Source: Acidobacteriota bacterium (GTDB lineage Bacteria; Acidobacteriota; Terriglobia; Acidiferrales; UBA7541). From it: a stretch of 5,000 nt of DNA. The DNA lies in NCBI GenBank assembly GCA_003224195.1, contig QHYP01000005.1:1-5000 (forward strand). Direction: 5' to 3'. Every line of letters starts with the position of its first letter. Position 1 is the first letter of the stretch. The notes under the pieces were generated by a model. It did not search any database, was not told the origin of the DNA, and saw only the letters and a program-made list of their open reading frames with translations. Both the position numbers and the translations under genes were made by a program. Shown here one piece after another: positions 1 through 5,000 of the stretch.

Positions 1-237
1 AGCGATGTGGCCGCGCTACTCGGCGTTGAGGCAGCGAGCGAGCCAAAGACGGCGCTGGAACGCGCAGTGCAGGTGTTCCTGGGCGGACAGGCGTCGCCGC
101 AGACTGTCGAGACGCTGGAGAAACAGCTCGATAATCCGCAGGTTTTGCAGGCGCGGCTGGACGATCCGGTGAAACGCGTGGATCTCGGAGTGATTGCGGG
201 GCTCGTGCTGGGCGCGCCCGAGTTTCAGCGAAGATAA
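1..237 (+). CDS. DUF1800 family protein, C-terminal fragment (5' end outside window)
   Basis: The frame is open from base 1 and ends at a TAA at 235-237, giving the last 78 residues of a protein that starts upstream. The closing segment AGLVLGAPEFQRR matches the usual end of DUF1800 proteins (PF08811), in which a short helix with LxLxSPEFQ-like wording closes the chain. The preceding part is a helical stretch with a QVFLGGQASPQTVETLEKQL segment, also usual near the end of this family. DUF1800 proteins are typically around 450-600 residues and often exported; their activity is not established. The neighbour 55 bp downstream encodes DUF1501, the standard partner, which strongly supports the call. 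A GTG at 7-9 is an internal codon, not a start. Family call by recognition of the tail and context only. Confidence 0.8.
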   Translation, partial: SDVAALLGVEAASEPKTALERAVQVFLGGQASPQTVETLEKQLDNPQVLQARLDDPVKRVDLGVIAGLVLGAPEFQRR

Positions 238-274
238 GACAGTTGAAAGTTGGTATTTGGGGTTCGAAAGGCGC

Positions 275-286
275 AGAAGGGAAGAG
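275..286 (+). promoter_or_regulatory. Ribosome binding site for the DUF1501 gene
   Basis: A purine-rich run, AGAAGGGAAGAG, ends 6 bases before the ATG at 293. It supports this ATG over the far-upstream in-frame TTG at 194, which would lie inside the DUF1800 gene and would bury the Tat signal behind 33 extra residues. Confidence 0.6.
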
Positions 287-292
287 CCGGAT

Positions 293-1573
293 ATGAAGCA
301 CGAATGTCGTGAAGGCGTGCGCGGCCTGAGATTTTCGCGCAGATATTTCTTGAAGCAGGGCGGGATCGCTATGGTCGGCCTGAGCGCCATGCCGGCGTTT
401 CTGCAGCGAGCCGTCGCGGCGACGCCCATGCCGAACAAGAAGCAGCTCGTGGTGCTTTTCCAGCGCGGCGCGGCCGACGGTTTGAACATCGTAGTGCCGT
501 TCGGCGAGCCGAGCTACTACCGCATGCGCCCGAGCATCGCCATTCCCGAGCCGCGGCGCGGCGGGGGCGATGCGGCGGTCGATCTGGACGGATTCTTTGG
601 CATTCATCCGAGCCTGGCGCCCGTCGGGCCGCTCTTCCAAAAGAATCAGCTCGCGATCGTGCACGCGGCGGGCTCGCCCGATCCGACACGCTCGCACTTC
701 GACGCCCAGGATTTCATGGAGTCGGGGACGCCGGGCGTGAAGTCCACCGAAGACGGCTGGCTGAACCGGGCGATCGAAACAACACCCGAAGAAAACGCTT
801 CGCCTTTCCGCGCGGTGGCGATGGGACCGAATCTGCCGCGAATGCTGCGAGGAGCGGCGCCGGCAATCGCTTTGCCGGACGTGCGCCAGTTCAAGGTTAT
901 GGCGCAGTCGCCCATTGTCGAGGGCGGATTTGAGGCCATGTACGCGCAGACGGTGGACCGGGCGCTGCGGGGCACGGGGACGGAGACGTTCGAAGCCATC
1001 GACATGCTGCGCAAGGCCGATCCGGGGAAATATCAGCCGGAAAACGGCGCGCAGTATCCAAACGGCCCTCTTGGGCGAAACCTCCAACAAGTTGGGCAGC
1101 TCATCAAGGCCGACATTGGAGTGGAAGTGCTGTTTATCGATTGTGGCGGCTGGGACAACCACGTGAATGAAGGCGGAGTGCAGGGACAGCTCTCGAATCT
1201 GTTGCGCGACCTGGGACAAACGCTTGCAGCGTTCCATCAGGACATGGGCGACCGGATGGAGAACCTCGTAGTGGTCACGATGTCGGAGTTCGGGCGCACG
1301 GCGCACGAGAATGGGAACCGCGGCACCGATCACGGGCACGCGAACTGCATGTTCGTGATGGGAGGACCGGTGAAGGGCGGACACGTGTACGGCAAGTGGC
1401 CCGGGCTGGAATCGCACCAGCTCAATGAGGGCCGCGACCTTGCGTTGACGACGGATTTTCGGTCGGTGCTGGGAGAAATCCTGGAGAACCACATCGGCGT
1501 GAAGGAGCTCAAGGCGGTTTTTCCGGGCTTCGACAACAATCCACGAAAATTCCCCGGACTGATCCGCGCGTGA
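293..1573 (+). CDS. Tat-exported DUF1501 family protein
   Basis: The product is 426 residues, normal for the DUF1501 family (PF07394), which is structurally related to the alkaline phosphatase/sulfatase fold; no substrate is established. The N-terminus carries a near-perfect twin-arginine signal: SRRYFLK at residues 15-21, a hydrophobic stretch to about residue 37, and a likely cleavage after AVA near 40-43. Mature-protein landmarks of the family follow: QRGAADGLN near the start of the domain, SHFDAQDFMESG, WLNRAIE, then GGWDNH (W287, D288, N289, H290), MSEFGRT (S331-T336) and GTDHGHA (D346, H347, H349). The DHGxH segment resembles a metal-binding site of the phosphatase superfamily; metal binding is inference. 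The gene lies 55 bp after the DUF1800 gene on the same strand, so the two are probably cotranscribed. The start at 293 is chosen because it places the Tat motif at the N-terminus and has a ribosome binding site. Confidence 0.93.
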   Translation: MKHECREGVRGLRFSRRYFLKQGGIAMVGLSAMPAFLQRAVAATPMPNKKQLVVLFQRGAADGLNIVVPFGEPSYYRMRPSIAIPEPRRGGGDAAVDLDGFFGIHPSLAPVGPLFQKNQLAIVHAAGSPDPTRSHFDAQDFMESGTPGVKSTEDGWLNRAIETTPEENASPFRAVAMGPNLPRMLRGAAPAIALPDVRQFKVMAQSPIVEGGFEAMYAQTVDRALRGTGTETFEAIDMLRKADPGKYQPENGAQYPNGPLGRNLQQVGQLIKADIGVEVLFIDCGGWDNHVNEGGVQGQLSNLLRDLGQTLAAFHQDMGDRMENLVVVTMSEFGRTAHENGNRGTDHGHANCMFVMGGPVKGGHVYGKWPGLESHQLNEGRDLALTTDFRSVLGEILENHIGVKELKAVFPGFDNNPRKFPGLIRA

Positions 1574-1587
1574 TTGCCGGCACGCGC
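1566..1587 (+). terminator. GC-rich hairpin at the DUF1501 stop codon, possible weak terminator
   Basis: GCGCGTG at 1566-1572 is followed after 8 bases by its reverse complement CACGCGC at 1581-1587, giving a 7-bp all-paired stem that includes part of the TGA stop (1571-1573). No T-run follows, so it does not look like a standard intrinsic terminator. It may act as an mRNA 3'-end stabiliser, a pause site, or be a palindromic protein-binding site, because the same heptamer recurs upstream of the next gene. Confidence 0.3.
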
Positions 1588-1692
1588 AATCCGCACGGAC
1601 AATACTCCATCCGCAACGCAACACTTGGAAATCGGTTCGCGCATTGGATTCTTCCCGGAACACTCCCACCCTCACCTCCAAAAACTCAGCGT

Positions 1693-1721
1693 TTGACAGA
1701 AGGCTCGCGAGTGGGTAGTTT
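1693..1721 (+). promoter_or_regulatory. Candidate sigma-70-type promoter for the dehydrogenase operon
   Basis: A perfect TTGACA lies at 1693-1698, and 17 bases later there is TAGTTT at 1716-1721, which shares three of six positions with TATAAT (T1, A2 and T6). Spacing is ideal but the -10 is weak. A better -10-like word, TACGAT at 1732-1737, is too far from this -35. The position in the 195-bp gap before the GMC gene, about 50 bp ahead of its start codon, is sensible for an independent promoter separating the dehydrogenase genes from the DUF1800-DUF1501 unit. Confidence 0.4.
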
Positions 1722-1750
1722 TGCGCGTGCATACGATATTTGTGCGCGTG
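1722..1750 (+). repeat. Direct repeat TGCGCGTG, 21 bp apart, just downstream of the candidate -10
   Basis: Identical 8-mers TGCGCGTG occur at 1722-1729 and 1743-1750, a start-to-start distance of 21 bp, about two helical turns, so both would face the same side of the DNA. A third copy, inverted (CACGCGCA), lies at 1581-1588; with one extra base on each side, 1580-1589 is the exact reverse complement of 1721-1730. I found no other copy of the 8-mer in the window by eye. The placement between the candidate -10 and the start codon suggests a possible operator, but no regulator is identified. Confidence 0.4.
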
Positions 1751-1756
1751 TGGCGC

Positions 1757-1762
1757 GGAGGT
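1757..1762 (+). promoter_or_regulatory. Strong ribosome binding site GGAGGT for the GMC gene
   Basis: GGAGGT is a near-complete Shine-Dalgarno sequence 6 bases before the ATG at 1769. It decides the start in favour of 1769 over the in-frame TTG at 1721, which would overlap the candidate promoter and add 16 residues before the FAD-binding strand. Confidence 0.8.
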
Positions 1763-1768
1763 CAATTC

Positions 1769-3475
1769 ATGGCGCAAGTCGCGAAGTCGCCGAAGGAATA
1801 CGACGTTTGCATCATTGGGTCGGGTGCGGCCGGCGGGATGGCCGCGAAGGTTCTCACAGAAGGCGGGCTGAGTGTGGTCATGCTGGAGGCCGGGCCGCCG
1901 CTGAATCCCGAGAAAGATTACAAGATGCTGATGTGGCCGTACGATTTGCCGCATCGTGGCATCGGCGTTGGCGGAAAGCTACGCGGAGAGGTGATCAGCG
2001 AGTTTCTGGCGCCGAACGGGGCCTGGACGATCGAGGGCGAGCCGTACACTTCCGCGCCAGGGTCGGAATTCTGGTGGTTTCGCTCGCGGATCGTAGGCGG
2101 GCGGACGAATCACTGGGGAAGGATCGCGCTGCGATTTGCGCCCATCGATTTCCGGTCTCGTTCGCGAGACGGCCTGGGCGATGACTGGCCCATCACGTAC
2201 GAAGACCTGGCGCCCTATTACGACAGGGTGGAAGCGTACATCGGCGTGTTCGGCACAAAGGAAAACATTTCCAGCGCGCCGGATGGGGTTTTCCTGCCGC
2301 CGCCGAAGCCGCGATGCAGCGATCTGGTAATCAAGCGCTCCTGCGACAGGCTTGGTATTCCGTGCGTGCCGGCGCGGATCGCGGTGCTGACCAAATCTCT
2401 GAACGGCCGGCTGCCGTGCCATTACTGCGGGCAATGCGGCCGCGGCTGCACCACCGCATCCAACTTCAGCTCGAGTCAGGTGCTGATTCCACCGGCGATG
2501 GACACGGGGCGGCTGACGCTCATCACGAATGCGATGGCGCGGGAACTCTTGTTGGGCAAGGACGGGAAGGTAAAGGCCGTCTCGTACGTTGACAAGACAA
2601 CGCGAAGCGAGAAGCAAATCCACGCGCGGGCATTCGTTGTCGGCGCGAGCGCGTGCGAATCGGCGCGGCTTCTGCTCAATTCCAAATCTTCGGTTTTTCC
2701 GGACGGGTTGGCGAACTCCTCGGGATATGTCGGAAAGTGCCTGATGGACTCGGTCGGCAGCGACGGCTACGGCTACTTCCCGCAGATGCAGCAGATTCCG
2801 CCTCACAACCACGATGGCGTGGGCACTCTGCACATGTACGTCCCGTGGTGGAAGTATGACCGCAAGAATGATTTTCCGCGCGGGTATCACATCGAGCTCG
2901 GCGGCGGGCGGGGCATGCCTCATGTCGGGATGTTCGATGGGGTTTGCAACGAATACGAAGGATACGGTGCGGGTTTGAAGAAACTCTGCCGGTCAATGTA
3001 CGGGACGTTCATCGGCTTGTCTGGACGCGGGGAGATGCTCCCGAACGACGACACCTACTGCGAGATCGATCCAACTACCGTCGATGAATGGGGGATTCCG
3101 GTGCTGAGGTTTCACTTCCGCTGGGGCGAGGCCGAAATCAAACAGGCGAAGGACATGCAGGAAACCTTCCGGGCGATTGTCGAGGCGGCGGGGGGCGAGT
3201 ACCTCTCCCGGTCCGGCCCTGACGGGAAGTATCCCTACGGAATTCGAGAAGGCGGGAGGATCATTCACGAAGTGGGCGTGGCGCGAATGGGAGGCAACCC
3301 GAAAGCGTCGGTGCTGAACGGCTTCTGCCAGGCGCATGACGTAAAGAATCTGTTCGTTACCGACGGCGCGTGCCTTGTGACGAATCCCGACAAGAATCCG
3401 ACGCTCACCATCATGGCGCTTACCTGGCGAGCGTCAGAGTACCTGCTGGATCAGGCGAAGAAAGGCGGCTTGTAG
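1769..3475 (+). CDS. GMC family FAD-dependent dehydrogenase, catalytic (large) subunit, sugar/polyol or glycoside dehydrogenase-like
   Basis: A 568-residue flavoprotein of the glucose-methanol-choline family, expected to oxidise an alcohol group of a sugar or polyol. The FAD-binding Rossmann motif GSGAAGG is at residues 17-23, with the ribose-binding acidic residue E40 in LEAG. A GRTNHWGR segment (R112-N114-H115-W116) matches the flavin-contacting region of the family. The cysteine motif C217-x2-C220-x2-C223-x3-C227 looks like an Fe-S site; C217, C223 and C227 have the same 6- and 4-residue spacing as the [3Fe-4S] ligands I recall for Burkholderia cepacia FAD-glucose dehydrogenase. The GMC C-terminal domain holds H500 (IHEVGVARMG) and N543 (NPTLT), a His/Asn catalytic pair 43 residues apart. 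There is no signal peptide or membrane segment. The gene is 24 bp before the small Tat-signal subunit, so export is probably by hitchhiking. Length fits the family. Substrate is not readable: gluconate, glucose, sorbitol or glycoside C3 oxidation are all possible. Confidence 0.92.
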   Translation: MAQVAKSPKEYDVCIIGSGAAGGMAAKVLTEGGLSVVMLEAGPPLNPEKDYKMLMWPYDLPHRGIGVGGKLRGEVISEFLAPNGAWTIEGEPYTSAPGSEFWWFRSRIVGGRTNHWGRIALRFAPIDFRSRSRDGLGDDWPITYEDLAPYYDRVEAYIGVFGTKENISSAPDGVFLPPPKPRCSDLVIKRSCDRLGIPCVPARIAVLTKSLNGRLPCHYCGQCGRGCTTASNFSSSQVLIPPAMDTGRLTLITNAMARELLLGKDGKVKAVSYVDKTTRSEKQIHARAFVVGASACESARLLLNSKSSVFPDGLANSSGYVGKCLMDSVGSDGYGYFPQMQQIPPHNHDGVGTLHMYVPWWKYDRKNDFPRGYHIELGGGRGMPHVGMFDGVCNEYEGYGAGLKKLCRSMYGTFIGLSGRGEMLPNDDTYCEIDPTTVDEWGIPVLRFHFRWGEAEIKQAKDMQETFRAIVEAAGGEYLSRSGPDGKYPYGIREGGRIIHEVGVARMGGNPKASVLNGFCQAHDVKNLFVTDGACLVTNPDKNPTLTIMALTWRASEYLLDQAKKGGL

Positions 3476-3485
3476 AGGCGGGTTC

Positions 3486-3497
3486 GAGGAAAGGGGA
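3486..3497 (+). promoter_or_regulatory. Ribosome binding site for the small-subunit gene
   Basis: The purine run GAGGAAAGGGGA ends just before tandem ATG codons at 3500 and 3503. Its spacing suits either ATG; the two choices differ by one methionine. It sits within the 24-bp gap after the GMC stop codon, leaving no room for a separate promoter. Confidence 0.6.
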
Positions 3498-3499
3498 AA

Positions 3500-4102
3500 A
3501 TGATGACGACGAGAGCGGTGACGCGGCGCGACATCCTGAAAACACTGGCGTTGGGGGCGGTGGGCGGTTCGGTACTGCAGGTGATTCCGGCGGAAGCGGC
3601 GGAATATGCGCACCAGATGGTGCACAAAGAAAAAGCCGCTTCGCCGGCCGGGAAATACAGCCCGAAATATTTTTCCGAGCAGCAATACCGGACGCTCAAT
3701 ACATTATGCGATGCGATTATCCCAAAGGATGAGCATTCGGGCGGCGCTGTGGAAGCAGGCGCGCCGGAGTTCATCGACTTGCTGACCAGCGAGAATGCGG
3801 AATTTCAGCGCAAGCTGGGCGGCGGGTTGCTCTGGCTCGATGGATTTTGCGTGGACCGGTATGAAAAGACGTTTCTTGAATGCTCCGCGGAACAGCAGAA
3901 AGAGGTGCTGGAGTTGATTGCTTACCGGAAGAATGGCGAAAAAGATCCGGCATTAGGCCAGGGTGTTGCGTTTTTCGCCCTGCTGCGAAGGATGACGTGC
4001 GACGGGTTTTATACCAGCAAGATCGGCATCGCCGATTTGCAGTACATCGGCAACACCACGCTGCGCGAATTTCCCGGCTGCCCGCCAGTGCCAGAGGCGT
4101 AG
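3500..4102 (+). CDS. Gluconate 2-dehydrogenase subunit 3 family protein, Tat-signal small subunit of the GMC dehydrogenase
   Basis: A 200-residue protein of the Gluconate_2-dh3 family (PF13618), the small partner needed for folding and export of bacterial GMC dehydrogenases. The Tat signal is TRRDILK at residues 8-14, followed by a hydrophobic stretch (residues 15-30) and an AxA cleavage site near 31-34. The mature part starts the domain with YFSEQQYRTLNTLCDAIIP (about 57-75), typical of the family, and continues through FIDLL, an acidic helical middle, and the closing DGFYTSKIGIADLQYIGN segment (168-185). Cysteines are C70, two in the middle, C167 and C194 near the end; there is no CxxCH haem motif, so this is not the cytochrome subunit. 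It is 24 bp after the GMC gene and presumably cotranscribed. Either ATG at 3500 or 3503 may be the start. Its role is inferred from the family and from the missing signal on the large subunit. Confidence 0.9.
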   Translation: MMTTRAVTRRDILKTLALGAVGGSVLQVIPAEAAEYAHQMVHKEKAASPAGKYSPKYFSEQQYRTLNTLCDAIIPKDEHSGGAVEAGAPEFIDLLTSENAEFQRKLGGGLLWLDGFCVDRYEKTFLECSAEQQKEVLELIAYRKNGEKDPALGQGVAFFALLRRMTCDGFYTSKIGIADLQYIGNTTLREFPGCPPVPEA

Positions 4103-4122
4103 TCGCCCGCAGTCACATTCCA

Positions 4123-5000
4123 TCAGGTCTTGATTGTTCCTGCTGCGGCGTCCCAGGTCACGCCGCCGCCGCGGAAATAGGATTCGTTGGCCATGTGGCA
4201 GGCCAGCGCAGCGTGATGGCCGAAAACAACGTCTTCGGTGACGGGCTGGCGGCTGCGCACGGCCTGGAAGAAAGTCCACAGGTGAGGCTTCAGCTCGTCC
4301 CAGGACGCGCCGCGATACGTAAAGCCCTCCAAAGCAGGCTCCTTGCCCGGAGCGGGATCGTGCTCCGCATGCCATTGCTTCAAATACGCTTCGTGGAGCG
4401 CGCGCGGGAAGCTGTGCGTGTAGTAGCTCGGATATTCATCCTGGCCGGTCTGCGGCGAGTACGTGATGGTGGTCTCGGTCACTTCCAAAATTCCTTTTGA
4501 TCCCTGGAAGCGGTAGACCTCCGGCGTCTCGCACCCAAGATTCAGCCGCAGATAGACCGGCGCTTTTCCGTAATCAAAGAGAGTGGCATGCACGTCCGGC
4601 ATGTTGCGGCCGTCGGGGAAGCGCAGGATTCCACCCAAGGCCATGGCGCGCTTGGGCGGCTCGTTCCAGCCGAGCATGTGCACCATGCCGCTGACCAGGT
4701 GCACGAGAAGATCGCCGGCGACGCCGGTGCCGTATTCTTTCCAACAGCGCCAGCGCGCGAAGATTTTCGCATCGAAGGCGCGCTTGGGCACATCGCCCTG
4801 CCAGGTGTCCCAATCGAGCGTCTGCGGAGAAGCGTCCGGCGGCGGAGGATATTCCCACGCGCCTGTGGGATCATTGCGGCCCAGGGAGCCTTCCACCAGC
4901 GTGACATCGCCGATGATCCGCTTTGCGAGAAGCTCTTTCGCCTTTGCGCAGATGACCGAGCTGACACGTTGCGAGCCGATTTGAATGATGCGGCCCGTCT
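4123..5000 (-). CDS. Gfo/Idh/MocA family oxidoreductase, C-terminal part (5' end outside window)
   Basis: The reading frame runs open on the minus strand from the window edge at 5000 to a TGA at 4123-4125, giving 291 visible residues. The visible part begins TGRIIQIGSQRVSS, a phrase typical of a Gfo/Idh/MocA subgroup common in Acidobacteriota and Planctomycetota, and goes on with WEYPPPPDASPQTLDWDTW and GTGVAGDLLVHLVSGMVHML (about 4664-4735, His at 4699-4701), which belong to the alpha/beta C-terminal domain. The end, with YFRGGGVTWDAAAGTIKT, is also usual. These enzymes are NAD(P)-dependent and often act on sugars, inositols or keto-sugars. The Rossmann domain and the catalytic EKP-type lysine lie outside the window, so cofactor and activity cannot be checked, nor whether it has a Tat signal as some relatives do. 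A GTG at 4896 is internal, because the homology continues upstream of it. It is convergent with the dehydrogenase operon, with 20 bp between stops. Confidence 0.9.
   Translation of the reverse strand, partial: TGRIIQIGSQRVSSVICAKAKELLAKRIIGDVTLVEGSLGRNDPTGAWEYPPPPDASPQTLDWDTWQGDVPKRAFDAKIFARWRCWKEYGTGVAGDLLVHLVSGMVHMLGWNEPPKRAMALGGILRFPDGRNMPDVHATLFDYGKAPVYLRLNLGCETPEVYRFQGSKGILEVTETTITYSPQTGQDEYPSYYTHSFPRALHEAYLKQWHAEHDPAPGKEPALEGFTYRGASWDELKPHLWTFFQAVRSRQPVTEDVVFGHHAALACHMANESYFRGGGVTWDAAAGTIKT

Noticed and set aside
194..292. N-terminal extension of the DUF1501 gene starting at TTG 194
   Set aside because: It overlaps the end of the DUF1800 gene, would put 33 non-homologous residues ahead of the Tat signal, and the ATG at 293 has a good ribosome binding site.
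1732..1737. TACGAT as the -10 box of the dehydrogenase promoter
   Set aside because: It matches TATAAT better than TAGTTT, but it is 33 bases from the TTGACA and has no good -35 at 16-18 bases; kept only as a weak alternative.
1721..1768. N-terminal extension of the GMC gene starting at TTG 1721
   Set aside because: It overlaps the candidate promoter and repeats, and the GGAGGT site sits exactly 6 bases before the ATG at 1769.
1570..2184. Plus-strand open frame of 204 codons bridging the intergenic gap and the GMC start
   Set aside because: It mostly lies out of frame in the GMC gene, has Arg-rich low-quality content and no ribosome binding site, so it is a shadow.
1979..2923. Long minus-strand open frame of 314 codons inside the GMC gene
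   Set aside because: It is antisense to a clearly conserved flavoprotein; composition is Arg/Ala/Pro-rich with no recognisable domain, as expected for a GC-rich shadow frame.
4896..4896. GTG at 4894-4896 as start of a short 257-residue oxidoreductase
   Set aside because: The frame continues upstream to the window edge with family-typical residues (QIGSQRVSS), so this is an internal valine and the gene is cut by the window.
4583..4984. Plus-strand open frame of 133 codons opposite the Gfo/Idh/MocA gene
   Set aside because: The minus strand encodes an unmistakable conserved oxidoreductase across the whole stretch; the plus frame shows no domain.
1..5000. CRISPR arrays, tRNAs, insertion sequences, attachment sites
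   Set aside because: No regularly spaced repeats, cloverleaf-like segments, transposase frames or terminal inverted repeats were seen on either strand.

Overview
This is a GC-rich (about 60% by eye), densely coding bacterial window with four plus-strand genes followed by one convergent minus-strand gene. All five products belong to families that co-occur in soil and sediment heterotrophs: DUF1800, DUF1501, a GMC oxidoreductase, gluconate 2-dehydrogenase subunit 3, and a Gfo/Idh/MocA oxidoreductase. Acidobacteriota is my best guess, with Planctomycetota, Verrucomicrobiota or Gemmatimonadota as alternatives. The assignment rests on gene content and protein style, not on a marker gene.

Layout: (1) 1-237, the C-terminal end of a DUF1800 protein. 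(2) 293-1573, a complete Tat-exported DUF1501 protein; DUF1800-DUF1501 pairs are a recurrent module of unknown biochemical function. (3) 1574-1768, a 195-bp intergenic region with a good -35 box, a possible -10 box, three copies of TGCGCGTG (one inverted), a GC-rich hairpin at the DUF1501 stop and a strong ribosome binding site. (4) 1769-3475, a GMC-family FAD dehydrogenase with a four-cysteine Fe-S-like motif, and (5) 3500-4102, its small Tat-signal subunit; the two sit 24 bp apart in an evident operon. (6) 4123-5000, the C-terminal part of a Gfo/Idh/MocA oxidoreductase on the minus strand, whose stop codon lies only 20 bp from the small-subunit stop.

How they may work together: the GMC catalytic subunit has no export signal, while its small partner carries a clear twin-arginine signal. 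This matches the known hitchhiker export of FAD-dependent glucose dehydrogenase and related glycoside 3-dehydrogenases. The pair therefore probably forms a periplasmic sugar or polyol dehydrogenase. The usual multihaem cytochrome c subunit is not next to them, so the electron acceptor is unknown. The nearby Gfo/Idh/MocA enzyme would fit sugar or keto-sugar metabolism, but a functional link is inference. No RNA genes, CRISPR arrays, insertion sequences or tRNAs were seen, and no gene-free stretch exceeds 300 bases.
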